Positions 9,059-17,520 of a stretch of DNA of 32,708 nucleotides are shown here, piece by piece. Below the pieces are notes generated by a model. That model did not search any database and was not told where the DNA came from. It saw nothing but the letters and a program-made list of their open reading frames with translations. Position 1 is the first letter of the stretch, and each line of letters starts with the position of its first letter. A program made the translations under genes and the position numbers. Source of the stretch: an uncultured Prevotellaceae bacterium (lineage in GTDB: Bacteria > Bacteroidota > Bacteroidia > Bacteroidales > Bacteroidaceae); contig CAMOUQ010000017.1 in the NCBI GenBank assembly GCA_946626595.1, positions 1 through 32,708 of the forward strand, in the 5' to 3' direction.

Positions 9059-9252
9059 AAGGCCCAAAAACGCATTTTACGTGCATTTTCCGACCGTTTT
9101 TCGTGAATTTTTCCGGCGTTTCCCGCATTTCTTTCCGAGGTGAACCTCATGTTGCATCGTGTTTTGCCACGTTTTGCTACGTGTTGCATCGTGTTCTGCT
9201 TCGCGTTGCATCGGCTTCAGCCTCGCGTTGCCTGCGCACTTACATTACTGGT

Positions 9253-9335
9253 GTAAACCTTTTATCTCACCATGTAAACGTTTTACACCATTGATGTAAA
9301 AATTTTACACGGCCGTGTAAGAAATCGTGTAATGG
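9253..9335. repeat. Triple GTAAA palindrome element, copy 1
   Basis: Palindromic GTAAAnnTTTTAY blocks begin at 9253, 9274 and 9296 (steps of 21 and 22 bp), and the element ends in gtgtaatgg. An element of the same 83-bp length and spacing lies at 22615-22697. Confidence 0.85.
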
Positions 9336-9376
9336 CAAAGTTTCAGTAATCTTATTATAAAGCAAGAATTAGGCAC

Positions 9377-9407
9377 AAAAAAAGCGGCTCCCCCGAAAGG
9401 GAACCGC
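9377..9407 (-). terminator. pckA terminator
   Basis: Stem 9384-9392 with 9399-9407, then seven T residues on the minus strand. The one imperfect pair is a G-U wobble in the minus-strand RNA, so it is functional for pckA. Confidence 0.9.
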
Positions 9408-9433
9408 CAATTATTTGAGTGTATTGTATCAAA

Positions 9434-11047
9434 TTACAACTTCGGACCAGCCTCAACCAGAGCCTTGCCGGCCTCGTTGCCCTCGTACTTCTTGAAGTTC
9501 TTGATGAAGCGGGCTGCCAAATCCTTAGCCTTCTCTTCCCACTCGCTGGCATTAGCATAGGTGTCGCGGGGATCGAGGATGGCGGGATTGACGTTGGGCA
9601 GAGCCGTGGGAACCTCGAAGTCGAAGTAAGGAATCTTCTTCGTCTCGGCCTTCAGGATGCTGCCGTCCAGGATGGCGTCGATGATACCGCGGGTGTCGGG
9701 GATAGAGATGCGCTTGCCGGTGCCGTTCCAACCGGTGTTCACCAGATAAGCCTTGGCGCCGCTCTTCTCCATCTTCTTCACCAGTTCCTCAGCGTACTTG
9801 GTGGGGTGCAACTCCAGGAATGCCTGGCCGAAGCAAGCCGAGAAGGTGGGAGTGGGCTCGGTGATGCCGCGCTCGGTACCGGCCAACTTGGCGGTGAAAC
9901 CAGAGAGGAAGTAGTACTTCGTCTGCTCGGGAGTCAGGATGCTGACGGGAGGCAGCACGCCGAATGCGTCGGCAGAGAGGAAGATGACGTTCTTGGCCTC
10001 GGGACCGGCGCTCTTGCCGTTCACCTTCTGGGCAATCTTGTCGATGTGGTTGATGGGGTAGCTGACGCGGGTGTTCTCGGTCACGCTCTTGTCGGCGAAG
10101 TCGATCTTGCCGTCGGCGGCAACGGTCACGTTCTCCAGCAGGGCATTGCGCTTGATGGCACCGTAGATGTCGGGCTCGTTCTCCTTAGATAGGTTGATAA
10201 CCTTGGCATAGCAGCCGCCCTCGAGGTTGAAGACGCCCTCGTCGTCCCATCCGTGCTCGTCGTCACCGATGAGCAGACGCTTCGGGTCGGTCGAAAGGGT
10301 GGTCTTACCCGTACCAGACAGACCGAAGAAGATGGCGGTGTTCTTACCCTCCATGTCGGTGTTGGCAGAGCAGTGCATGCTGGCGATGCCCTGCAGGGGC
10401 AGGTAGTAGTTCTGCATCGAGAACATACCCTTCTTCATCTCGCCGCCGTACCATGTGTTGATGATCACCTGCTCGCGGCTGGTGGTGTTGAAGGCTACGC
10501 AGGTCTCAGAGTTCAGACCCAGCTCCTTGTAGTTCTCAACCTTAGCCTTAGAGGCGTTGTAGATGACGAAGTTGGGCTCGAAGTTCTTCAGCTCCTCTTC
10601 GGTGGGCTGGATGAACATGTTCTTCACGAAGTGAGCCTGCCATGCAACCTCCACGATGAAGCGGACAGCCAGGCGGGTGGCCTCGTTGGCACCGCAGAAG
10701 GCGTCAACCACATACAGCTGCTTGTTGCACAGCTCCTTGATGGCGATGTCCTTCACCTTGGCCCAAACCTCCTCGCTCATGGGGTGGTTGTCGTTCTTAT
10801 ACTCCTCGGTGGTCCACCATACCTTGTCGTGGCTCTGAGCGTCGTCCACGATGTACTTGTCCTTGGGGCTACGGCCGGTGTAGATACCCGTCATCACGTT
10901 CACGGCGTTCAGCTCGGTGTTCACACCCTTGTCGTAGCCGGTCAGGCCTGCCTTGGTTTCTTCCTCAAAGAGGAACTCATACGAAGGATTGTGGGCAATC
11001 ACGGTAGAGCCCGTGATGCCATACTTGGTTAAATCTAAGTTTGCCAT
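9434..11047 (-). CDS. pckA: Phosphoenolpyruvate carboxykinase (ATP)
   Basis: A 537-aa cytosolic enzyme interconverting oxaloacetate + ATP with PEP + CO2 + ADP. In fermentative Bacteroidales it runs toward oxaloacetate and feeds succinate formation. Visible motifs: TGRSPKDK (57-64), [11 protein letters not shown] (197-207), P-loop GLSGTGKTT (242-250) and the metal-binding GDDEHGWDD (261-269). Length fits the ATP-dependent family. The ATG at 11047 is well placed behind the promoter. It is transcribed alone, divergent from upp, and closed by its own terminator. Its 3' end is duplicated 2.3 kb away. Confidence 0.97.
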   Translation of the reverse strand: MANLDLTKYGITGSTVIAHNPSYEFLFEEETKAGLTGYDKGVNTELNAVNVMTGIYTGRSPKDKYIVDDAQSHDKVWWTTEEYKNDNHPMSEEVWAKVKDIAIKELCNKQLYVVDAFCGANEATRLAVRFIVEVAWQAHFVKNMFIQPTEEELKNFEPNFVIYNASKAKVENYKELGLNSETCVAFNTTSREQVIINTWYGGEMKKGMFSMQNYYLPLQGIASMHCSANTDMEGKNTAIFFGLSGTGKTTLSTDPKRLLIGDDEHGWDDEGVFNLEGGCYAKVINLSKENEPDIYGAIKRNALLENVTVAADGKIDFADKSVTENTRVSYPINHIDKIAQKVNGKSAGPEAKNVIFLSADAFGVLPPVSILTPEQTKYYFLSGFTAKLAGTERGITEPTPTFSACFGQAFLELHPTKYAEELVKKMEKSGAKAYLVNTGWNGTGKRISIPDTRGIIDAILDGSILKAETKKIPYFDFEVPTALPNVNPAILDPRDTYANASEWEEKAKDLAARFIKNFKKYEGNEAGKALVEAGPKL

Positions 11048-11111
11048 AATTTTTGGTTAATTTATTTGGGTTCTTAATGCTCTTGCAATGTCATGCCTTT
11101 TTAAGGCGGTA

Positions 11112-11119
11112 CAAAAGTA
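11112..11119 (-). promoter_or_regulatory. pckA promoter -7 box
   Basis: TACTTTTG on the minus strand, 64 bp upstream of the pckA ATG. Confidence 0.5.
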
Positions 11120-11258
11120 CGAAAAAAAAGCGAATTATCCACGACGAATATGCCTTTTTTCTATCCCGCCGATGTGTTTTTAACCTAAAAATACACTTTT
11201 GAGAAGCAGAGATTACAAATAATTCACAATTTGCGATTCACAATTCACAATTATTTGC

Positions 11259-11266
11259 TATCTTTG
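11259..11266 (+). promoter_or_regulatory. upp promoter -7 box
   Basis: TATCTTTG, 17 bp upstream of the upp ATG. A TTTG lies at 11230-11233, at a slightly long spacing (25 nt). The intervening DNA repeats attcacaatt. Confidence 0.55.
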
Positions 11267-11283
11267 GAAAAAATTTCCTTACC

Positions 11284-11994
11284 ATGAAAGTAATAAACCT
11301 CAGCGAACAGAACTCCGTCATGAACCATTTCATGGCCGAACTTCGTGACAAAAGTTATCAAAAGAACCGTGCCCTCTTCCGCCACAATGTGGAGCGAATC
11401 GGCGAAATCATGGCCTATGAACTTTCGAAGACCCTGGAGTATAAACCCAAGACTGTCAAGACTCCACTGGGCACACTGGACATCCCTCTGACAAAAGAAG
11501 GGGATATGGTCATAGCCACCGTGTTGCGTGCCGGACTTCCCTTCCATCAGGGCTTCCTTAACCTGTTCGACCATGCCGACAACGCCTTTGTTTCGGCCTA
11601 CCGAATGTATGTCAACCGCGAACACACCGAGGTGGGCGTGCATGCCGAATACATCGCCACGCCCAGTGTCAAGGGGCGCACACTCCTCATCGTCGACCCC
11701 ATGCTGGCCACGGGAGGCAGTCTGGCAGCGGCCATCGACGCTCTGCTGGAGGCCGGGAAGCCCAAGAAGATACACGTTTGCTGCGTCATTGCTGCCCCTG
11801 AAGGCATCGAGGTGGTGAAGGAGGCCCTGCCCGAGGACTCCACCATCTGGTGCGCTGCCATCGACGAAGGCATGAACGAACATAAATACATCGTCCCTGG
11901 CTTTGGCGACTGCGGCGACCTCTGTTTCGGTGAGAAACTGCAGAGCTTCAGAAAGTTAGTAGAGAAGGAGAGCAGGCGGAACCTCAAGGCATAA
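11284..11994 (+). CDS. upp: Uracil phosphoribosyltransferase
   Basis: A 236-aa pyrimidine-salvage enzyme that makes UMP from uracil and PRPP. The PRPP-binding loop LIVDPMLATGG lies at about 135-145, and the uracil-binding loop PGFGDCGDLCFG at 205-216. The ATG follows a TAnnTTTG promoter. Like other Bacteroidetes members it is somewhat longer than the roughly 208-aa proteobacterial enzyme. It stands alone, divergent from pckA; a hairpin at 12038-12097 may terminate it. Confidence 0.93.
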   Translation: MKVINLSEQNSVMNHFMAELRDKSYQKNRALFRHNVERIGEIMAYELSKTLEYKPKTVKTPLGTLDIPLTKEGDMVIATVLRAGLPFHQGFLNLFDHADNAFVSAYRMYVNREHTEVGVHAEYIATPSVKGRTLLIVDPMLATGGSLAAAIDALLEAGKPKKIHVCCVIAAPEGIEVVKEALPEDSTIWCAAIDEGMNEHKYIVPGFGDCGDLCFGEKLQSFRKLVEKESRRNLKA

Positions 11995-12037
11995 GGCATC
12001 GTCCTCGTGCGCGTACTTAGTGATTTTCCGTAAAATT

Positions 12038-12097
12038 ATCGTTATATCGTCACGCCTCCAGAGCCGATAAACACTGGGGTCGTGACGATTTGACGAT
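12038..12097 (+). terminator. Possible upp terminator
   Basis: Arms 12038-12054 and 12081-12097 are complementary at 14 of 17 positions, with a 26-nt loop, followed on the plus strand by gttttttggg. The large loop makes it a weak candidate. It could also serve the remnant at 12126 on the other strand. Confidence 0.45.
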
Positions 12098-12125
12098 GTT
12101 TTTTGGGAAAACGATGAGGGGGGGG

Positions 12126-12521
12126 CTATCTTCTCAGCACCTTGCGGCCGTCGATGACGACGATGCCCTTGTAGCCGTCGCCTACTCTTACGCCATTCAG
12201 GTTGTAGGCGGTGCGGGACTTTTTGCGGGGCTCCTCGGCGAGGGTGTCCTCAACGTCGGTGTTCAGTGTGCAGATAAGCTTTAGCTTGTCGATGTTGCAG
12301 TTGGCCCCGGTGATGGTGATGCGCAGAATCTGCCGACCTTCCTGCAGCTCTTGCGTGAGGTTGCCCGTCACTGTTTTGTAGGTGCCCACGTATAATTCTA
12401 CCTTCTCTATTGTCTTGGTGGCCATCCTGGCGCGAACCATGATGGGCAGCGTATCCCCATGGGCCACCTTCAGCGAGGCCGGACGGATGTAGATAGAGTG
12501 CTTCCTTTGTAAAAGTCCAGA
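12126..12521 (-). pseudogene. C-terminal remnant of an exported carbohydrate-active protein
   Basis: An open frame of 131 codons plus stop, running directly from the korB stop codon. The only early start is a GTG at 12467, inside the domain. Residues resemble the end of a CBM6-like beta-sandwich (GRQILRITITGANCNIDKLKL). A linker and the Bacteroidales secretion-type tail AYNLNGVRVGDGYKGIVVIDGRKV follow. The catalytic part and signal peptide are missing, so this is a 5'-deleted relic left beside korB. The CBM6 resemblance is by eye. Confidence 0.6.
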
Positions 12522-13526
12522 CTACTTGACCTCCCAGATGTCGTTGGTCTCCAGCAATTCGGCGAAGGTGTGGTAGGGCTTCTTGGCCTTCACTTCCTCA
12601 ATCTGTGCCTCTACGGCATCGTTGTAGGTGGGAGCTTCTACGTCGCGGATGACTCCCAGTGCAACAGGGAATCCGTCGCCGTCGCCCATCAAGGCAAGCT
12701 TCAGTTGCAACGTATTGTCCTGGCAATGGGCATCGTGGACAAGGATGTCGTCCATGGTGTATCCGTCCTTGCCTATTTCCACCTTCTTCAGTCCGAATCC
12801 GTCCTGAACCAGTCCGAACTCATTGTTCTCACCAAATACCAGGGGCTTGCCATGTTCCACGTAGATAGCGTTCTTTGCGCGTCCCTCCTTCGAGTAGACA
12901 CTCTCGTGAGTTCCGTCGTTGAAGATGACGCAGTTCTGCAGAATCTCGCACACCGAGGAACCCTTGTGGGCATGGGCAGCCTTCAGGATAGCGATGGTGC
13001 CGGGTGCATCTGTGGCAACGGCGCGGGCAAAGAAGTGGCCGCGGGCACCGAAGCACAACTCAGCCGGGCGGAAGGGGTCCTCAACCGTACCGTAGGGGCT
13101 GGACTTCGATACGAAGCCGCGAGGCGAGGTGGGGGAGTATTGTCCCTTAGTCAGACCATAGATGCGATTGTTCAGCAGAATCATGTTCAAGTCGATGTTG
13201 CGACGATTGGCATGGATGAAATGATTGCCGCCAATGGCCAATCCGTCACCGTCGCCGCTCACCTGCCAAACATCCAACTTCGAGTTGGCTACCTTGCAGC
13301 CGGTAGCAATGGCAGCAGCACGTCCGTGTATGGTGTTCATGCCGTAGGTGGCCATGTAGTGGGGCAGACGGCTCGAGCAACCGATGCCGCTTATGACGGC
13401 AATGTCCTCGGGTGCCGTACCTATTTCGGCCAGTGCCTTGTGGAACGAGGAGAGGAAGAAGTGGTCACCACAACCCGGACACCATCTGGGCTGGCCTTTC
13501 TTATAATCTTGAAACGTATATGCCAT
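12522..13526 (-). CDS. korB: 2-oxoacid:ferredoxin oxidoreductase, beta subunit
   Basis: The 334-aa thiamine-diphosphate subunit of a 2-oxoacid (probably 2-oxoglutarate) ferredoxin oxidoreductase, which oxidatively decarboxylates the 2-oxoacid to its acyl-CoA and reduces ferredoxin. WCPGCG (15-20) and the ThDP/Mg motif GDGDGLAIGGNH...NN (91-102, 119-120) are present. I chose the ATG at 13526, 19 bp after the korA stop, over a GTG at 13553 that would overlap korA. The alpha-beta two-gene layout with a fused gamma-alpha partner matches Kor/Vor-type enzymes; substrate specificity is inferred. Confidence 0.9.
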   Translation of the reverse strand: MAYTFQDYKKGQPRWCPGCGDHFFLSSFHKALAEIGTAPEDIAVISGIGCSSRLPHYMATYGMNTIHGRAAAIATGCKVANSKLDVWQVSGDGDGLAIGGNHFIHANRRNIDLNMILLNNRIYGLTKGQYSPTSPRGFVSKSSPYGTVEDPFRPAELCFGARGHFFARAVATDAPGTIAILKAAHAHKGSSVCEILQNCVIFNDGTHESVYSKEGRAKNAIYVEHGKPLVFGENNEFGLVQDGFGLKKVEIGKDGYTMDDILVHDAHCQDNTLQLKLALMGDGDGFPVALGVIRDVEAPTYNDAVEAQIEEVKAKKPYHTFAELLETNDIWEVK

Positions 13527-13545
13527 AGTACTTGAATTGTAAAAA

Positions 13546-15381
13546 TTAACCACGAATTATTTCCTTAAAAGCCTCTACAAGTTCGCTGACCACGAAGGGC
13601 TGACCCTTCACCTGATTGAACTGCTGGGGCACGAAGCCATCCACTTGCATGCGCAGGTAGGCGGCGAGCTGGCCCATGTTCTGTTCGGCCACTACCACCT
13701 TGGGATACTTCATGAGCACTTCTGCGGTGTTCTTGGGCAGGGGGCGGATGTAGCGGAACTGTGCCATGGCCACCTTGTGACCGCTGGCACGCAGTTCGTC
13801 CATGGCCGTATGCAGATGGCCGTAGGTGGAACCGAAGCCCACGATGAGCAGTTCGGCATCGTTCTTGTCGCCCAGTACCTCCAGGTCGGGTACCTCGATA
13901 TTGTCAATCTTCTGCTGGCGCAGACGCGTCATCAGGTCGTGATTTTCGGGATTGGTAGAGATGGCTCCCGTCTGGTTGTCCTTTTCCAAGCCGCCCAGGA
14001 TGTGAGCGAAGCCTTCGCGACCCGGAACGGCCCAGTAGCGCACACCCTCGGCGTTGCGCTGGTAGGGGGTCCACTGGCCCTTGAGCTCCTCGGGCACGTA
14101 AGGCGGGTTGATGGCAGGATATTCCTTCAGGTCGGGCAGGCGGAAGGCTGCCGAACCATTGGCTATGTAGGCATCGGTAAGGAGCACTACGGGAGTCATG
14201 TGTTCCAGAGCCATCTTCGAAGCCTCGTAGGCGGCATCAAAGCAGTCGGCCGGACTGAGGGCTGCCATTACGGGCATGGGGCTTTCGCCGTTGCGACCGT
14301 AGAGCACCTGCAGGAGGTCGGTCTGTTCCGATTTCGTGGGCAGTCCGGTGGCTGGTCCGCCACGTTGCACGTCGAGCACGACAAGAGGCAACTCCATGAT
14401 TACGGCCAGGTTCATAGCCTCAGACTTCAGGCAGACTCCAGGACCGGAAGTGGAGGTCACGGCCAATGCCCCGGCGAACGATGCTCCCAGAGCTGATGCG
14501 CAGCCCGAGATTTCGTCCTCGCACTGTACGGTGGTAACGCCCAACGACTTGTGCTTCGACAGTTCGTGAAGCACATCCGTAGCGGGTGTGATGGGATATG
14601 AACCCAGGTAGAGCTTCAGACCAGCCTTTTCGGCAGCGGCGATGAAACCATAGGCTGTGGCTTTGTTGCCGGTGATGTCCATGTATCGGCCCGGCTTTTT
14701 CTCGCGGGTCTCTATGCGGCGCACGTTGGTGGCTGTGGAGTGGGTGTTGTGTCCGTAGTCGTAGCCGGCCTGAATCACCTTGATGTTAGCCTCGGCGATG
14801 GCAGGCTTCTTGCTAAACTTCTCGCGCAGGAAATTGAAGGCAACCTCCAGGTCGCGGTCGAAGAGCCAGCACACCAGACCCACGGCAAACATGTTGCGGC
14901 ATTTGAGCATAGACTTTACGTCCATTCCGGTGTCCTTGAGGCAGTCCTTCACCATCGTGGTCAGCGGGCAGGCCACTACGCGGTCAGCGTCGATGCCCAT
15001 CTCCTGGAGCGGGTCTTCGGTCTTGAACTGAGCCTTTTCCAAATCCTTCGGACCGAACGAATCGGTGTCGATGATGATAGTGGCTCCAGGCTTAGCATAG
15101 CGATACTGCGTCTTCAGTGCGGCTGCATTCATGGCGACAAGCACGTCGCACTTATCGCCAGGGGTGTAGACCTGTCCGGCACCGATGTGTACCTGATAGC
15201 CGCTCACGCCTGTCAGCGACCCTTGCGGGGCACGGATGTCGGCAGGATAGTCGGGGAAGGTGCTGATACTGTTTCCTACGGTAGCTGACACTGTAGAAAA
15301 AATATTTCCGGCCAACTGCATACCGTCGCCGGAATCACCCGAGAAACGGACAACTACACTGTCCAATTCCTTAATTTCCAT
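13546..15381 (-). CDS. korA: 2-oxoacid:ferredoxin oxidoreductase, fused gamma-alpha subunit
   Basis: A 611-aa partner of korB. The N-terminal gamma domain (about 1-185) opens with VVRFSGDSGDGMQLAG. The alpha pyrimidine-binding domain (about 210-430) includes the segment PITPATDVLHEL, and a transketolase-C-like domain closes the protein. Gamma and alpha are fused, as in Bacteroidales. It is followed by korB. I see no TAnnTTTG box in the 82 bp between it and tRNA-Arg, so it may be transcribed through the tRNA from the promoter at 15556-15585. aggtaaaaag upstream of the ATG is a reasonable ribosome site. Confidence 0.92.
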   Translation of the reverse strand: MEIKELDSVVVRFSGDSGDGMQLAGNIFSTVSATVGNSISTFPDYPADIRAPQGSLTGVSGYQVHIGAGQVYTPGDKCDVLVAMNAAALKTQYRYAKPGATIIIDTDSFGPKDLEKAQFKTEDPLQEMGIDADRVVACPLTTMVKDCLKDTGMDVKSMLKCRNMFAVGLVCWLFDRDLEVAFNFLREKFSKKPAIAEANIKVIQAGYDYGHNTHSTATNVRRIETREKKPGRYMDITGNKATAYGFIAAAEKAGLKLYLGSYPITPATDVLHELSKHKSLGVTTVQCEDEISGCASALGASFAGALAVTSTSGPGVCLKSEAMNLAVIMELPLVVLDVQRGGPATGLPTKSEQTDLLQVLYGRNGESPMPVMAALSPADCFDAAYEASKMALEHMTPVVLLTDAYIANGSAAFRLPDLKEYPAINPPYVPEELKGQWTPYQRNAEGVRYWAVPGREGFAHILGGLEKDNQTGAISTNPENHDLMTRLRQQKIDNIEVPDLEVLGDKNDAELLIVGFGSTYGHLHTAMDELRASGHKVAMAQFRYIRPLPKNTAEVLMKYPKVVVAEQNMGQLAAYLRMQVDGFVPQQFNQVKGQPFVVSELVEAFKEIIRG

Positions 15382-15463
15382 CTTTTTACCTAATTTATGT
15401 TTAGTTCTTGAATCTCAATCCTTCTTCACGCCTTCATTTCCTCGCTTCTTTGTTCCTCCCAGG

Positions 15464-15535
15464 TACCCCCGCCGGGAATCGAACCCGGATTGACGGTTTA
15501 GGAAACCGTAGTTCTATCCATTGAACTACAGGGGC
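15464..15535 (-). tRNA. tRNA-Arg (anticodon CCU)
   Basis: The 72-nt sequence folds into a cloverleaf. The acceptor GCCCCTG pairs with CGGGGGT (two wobbles), the anticodon stem ACGGT/ACCGT encloses the loop TTCCTAA, and the T-arm has GGTTCGATTCC. The discriminator is A and CCA is not encoded. It reads AGG codons. Confidence 0.95.
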
Positions 15536-15555
15536 CCTTATGAATTTTTCGACTG

Positions 15556-15585
15556 CAAAGGTACGAATTTTTCGCGCACACGCAA
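15556..15585 (-). promoter_or_regulatory. tRNA-Arg promoter
   Basis: TACCTTTG (15563-15556) and TTG (15585-15583) on the minus strand with a 19-nt spacer, 20 bp upstream of the tRNA 5' end. Confidence 0.75.
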
Positions 15586-15643
15586 AGTTTTTGGCAGAAT
15601 TTCTACTATAATTAGATGAACGCCTACGCGCGTAAGGCAAAAT

Positions 15644-15883
15644 TCAGACTTCCTCGAAGTCGACATATTCGCCTTCGTTGTCCTCGAAGATGCGTTTTTG
15701 CGGTTCTTTGTCAGGCTCTTGCGAAGTCGTGGACTGAGAGGCGTCGTGCCAGAAATGCGTGCTGGAGACAGGGAAGTTGATGCCGAACAGGCGGAACAGG
15801 AAACTCAGGATGGACAGCCCGAAGCTGAGCACCAGGAACACGCCTATGAGAAGAACGGACAGAAGGCAACCGATAATGTACAC
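15644..15883 (-). CDS. DUF4834 family small membrane protein
   Basis: A 79-aa protein with one hydrophobic helix (about 3-35), a polar linker, and a C-terminal KRIFEDNEGEYVDFEEV segment characteristic of the Bacteroidales DUF4834 family. Function is unknown. The start is a GTG at 15883, 39 bp after pssA; the frame stays open further upstream without an ATG, so the start is uncertain. Its position behind psd-pssA suggests co-transcription with phospholipid synthesis. Confidence 0.75.
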   Translation of the reverse strand: MYIIGCLLSVLLIGVFLVLSFGLSILSFLFRLFGINFPVSSTHFWHDASQSTTSQEPDKEPQKRIFEDNEGEYVDFEEV

Positions 15884-15922
15884 GAGGCAAGAACTGATAT
15901 TAAGTAATCGGGGAAATAAAGA

Positions 15923-16639
15923 TTAGGCTTTGCTCGGGCGGCTTGCCGTCGACAGCAGCGAAAGCAACACATACCACACAATGATGGCGGCCAACGCACT
16001 GGTGCCTAAGGGCAGGCAGGCAATGCAACCCAGCAGGAAAATGTACTGTATCTTGTTGTGCTGCCAAGAGAGGTCCTTGAACTTCAGCGAGAAGAGCGGA
16101 ACCTCAGCCACCAGCAACAGGCACGACAGGAACATGAACAGGAAGAGGAACACGGCATTGAACTTCAGCGACACCAGGAAGGCATGCTGCCCCACTACGA
16201 GCGAGCCCCAGAACAGGGCGTTGGCAGGCGTGGGCAGTCCGATGAACGAGGTGGTCTGGCGAGTGTCGAGGTTGAACTTGGCCAGGCGCAGGGCCGAGAA
16301 GGCCGTCATCAGGAAGGCCGTGTAGGGGATGTAGTCAGAAAGTGAAGCTAAGAGGGCCGGATAGTGAACCTCATGGAAGAGGTAGAACAGAATGGCCGAA
16401 GGCGCCACGCCGAAGGTGACGATGTCGGCCAGCGAGTCGAGCTCCTTGCCGATGGGCGAGGAGATACCCAGCATGCGTGCCACCATGCCGTCGAAGAAGT
16501 CGAACACAGCACCACAGATAATCAAAAGAATGGCCCAACGATAGTTGCCATAGAAGGCTGCTCCCGTAGCCATGCAGCCGCAGACAAGGTTGCAGCAGGT
16601 CAGCAGATTGGGCAGGGTGAATAGTTTCAGTTCTTTCAT
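15923..16639 (-). CDS. pssA: CDP-diacylglycerol--serine O-phosphatidyltransferase
   Basis: A 238-aa integral membrane CDP-alcohol phosphatidyltransferase making phosphatidylserine from CDP-diacylglycerol and serine. The family signature DGx2ARx8Gx3Dx3D is complete (D50, G51, A54, R55, G64, D68, D72). Several hydrophobic helices span the rest. It lies 12 bp behind psd, which converts its product to phosphatidylethanolamine, so the two steps form one operon. Confidence 0.95.
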   Translation of the reverse strand: MKELKLFTLPNLLTCCNLVCGCMATGAAFYGNYRWAILLIICGAVFDFFDGMVARMLGISSPIGKELDSLADIVTFGVAPSAILFYLFHEVHYPALLASLSDYIPYTAFLMTAFSALRLAKFNLDTRQTTSFIGLPTPANALFWGSLVVGQHAFLVSLKFNAVFLFLFMFLSCLLLVAEVPLFSLKFKDLSWQHNKIQYIFLLGCIACLPLGTSALAAIIVWYVLLSLLSTASRPSKA

Positions 16640-16651
16640 TTGGCTTTCTTT

Positions 16652-17341
16652 TTATTTCAGTTTCGCTATCACGGTCTCGTTGCCGGTCGTTTTTTGGTCC
16701 AGCTTCACATTGACCTGGGCATCCACCGGCAGGAAGACATCCACACGCGAACCCAGTTTGATGAAGCCCATGTGGTCGTCGATTTCGTAGTCGATGCCCT
16801 CTTCCAGATACGTGACCACTCGGCGAGCCATGGCTCCGGCCACCTGCCTCACCAGCACTTCGTGGCCTTCGGGTGTTTCGATGACGATGGTGGAGCGTTC
16901 GTTCTCGATGCTCGATTTCGGCAGCCATGCCGCATTGTGGTTGCCATCGTAGTGACGCACCAGCTTCACCCGGCCGTCGACCGGAATCCAGTTGGCATGC
17001 ACGTTCAGCGGACTCATGAAGATGGATATCATGAGACGGCGGTCGTGGAAGTACTCGTTTTCCTCCACCTCCTCTATGACCACAATCTTGCCGTCGGCCG
17101 GGGCGATGACTATTCCGCGGGTGTCCGACTCGAACTTACGAATCGGGCAGCGGTAGAAGTTGACCGTCAGTGCGTAGAGCAGAGTGCCCGTTGCAGCGAC
17201 GACAATGAGTGGTATGCGCGAGGCACAACAAAAGTGCAACGCAAAACATACGGCCACCAGAAGAATGGCCGAACTGATAAGTATGTGTGTTCCTTCGCTA
17301 TGAATTCTCAATTGGCGCAAGCGCCTTAGGCGTGTTCCCAT
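16652..17341 (-). CDS. psd: Phosphatidylserine decarboxylase
   Basis: A 229-aa small-type decarboxylase that produces phosphatidylethanolamine. Two N-terminal hydrophobic stretches (about 20-62) anchor it in the membrane. The self-cleavage site is G197-S198 in KLGSRVD, where the serine becomes the pyruvoyl group; the LGSR form is normal for the short bacterial/archaeal type rather than LGST. First gene of psd-pssA-DUF4834, with a clear promoter; divergent from dnaE. Confidence 0.94.
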   Translation of the reverse strand: MGTRLRRLRQLRIHSEGTHILISSAILLVAVCFALHFCCASRIPLIVVAATGTLLYALTVNFYRCPIRKFESDTRGIVIAPADGKIVVIEEVEENEYFHDRRLMISIFMSPLNVHANWIPVDGRVKLVRHYDGNHNAAWLPKSSIENERSTIVIETPEGHEVLVRQVAGAMARRVVTYLEEGIDYEIDDHMGFIKLGSRVDVFLPVDAQVNVKLDQKTTGNETVIAKLK

Positions 17342-17379
17342 GCAATAACTTTTTTTGAGGAAGGCTCCTCTACATCATG

Positions 17380-17410
17380 CAAAGTTACGCCTTTTGTGTC
17401 AATAACGCAA
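17380..17410 (-). promoter_or_regulatory. psd operon promoter
   Basis: TAACTTTG (17387-17380) and TTG (17410-17408) on the minus strand with a 20-nt spacer. Confidence 0.7.
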
Positions 17411-17469
17411 CACTTCGGCGCGAAAAGATGCGTTTTTGACTGTTTTTTTTATAAAAAGTGCTCCGAATG

Positions 17470-17500
17470 TTGCAATTTTCGGGAAAGTGACGTACCTTTA
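17470..17500 (+). promoter_or_regulatory. dnaE promoter
   Basis: TTG (17470-17472), a 20-nt spacer, then TACCTTTA (17493-17500), 20 bp upstream of the ATG. The last base differs from the TTTG consensus. Confidence 0.65.
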
Positions 17501-17520
17501 TACCAAATTTGCACTAAAAT

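Larger units (their letters stand above)
8835..9375. other. Repeat-rich non-coding region
   Basis: No plausible gene in 540 bp. It holds a 9-bp repeat hairpin (8974-9058), a degenerate gttgcatcgt-like tandem stretch (about 9150-9235) and a GTAAA palindrome element (9253-9335). Short open frames here lack family resemblance and consist of translated repeats. Confidence 0.75.

Noticed and set aside
9150..9235. Degenerate gttgcatcgt-like tandem repeat as a separate finding
   Set aside because: Units are too diverged and irregular in length to define a repeat with confidence; noted only as low-complexity DNA.
8873..9294. Short open frames on both strands in the repeat region
   Set aside because: They are translations of the hairpin and tandem repeats with no start signals or family resemblance.
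12090..12284. Plus-strand 64-codon frame after upp
   Set aside because: Antisense to the carbohydrate-binding remnant, whose tail motif is recognisable; no promoter or ribosome site.
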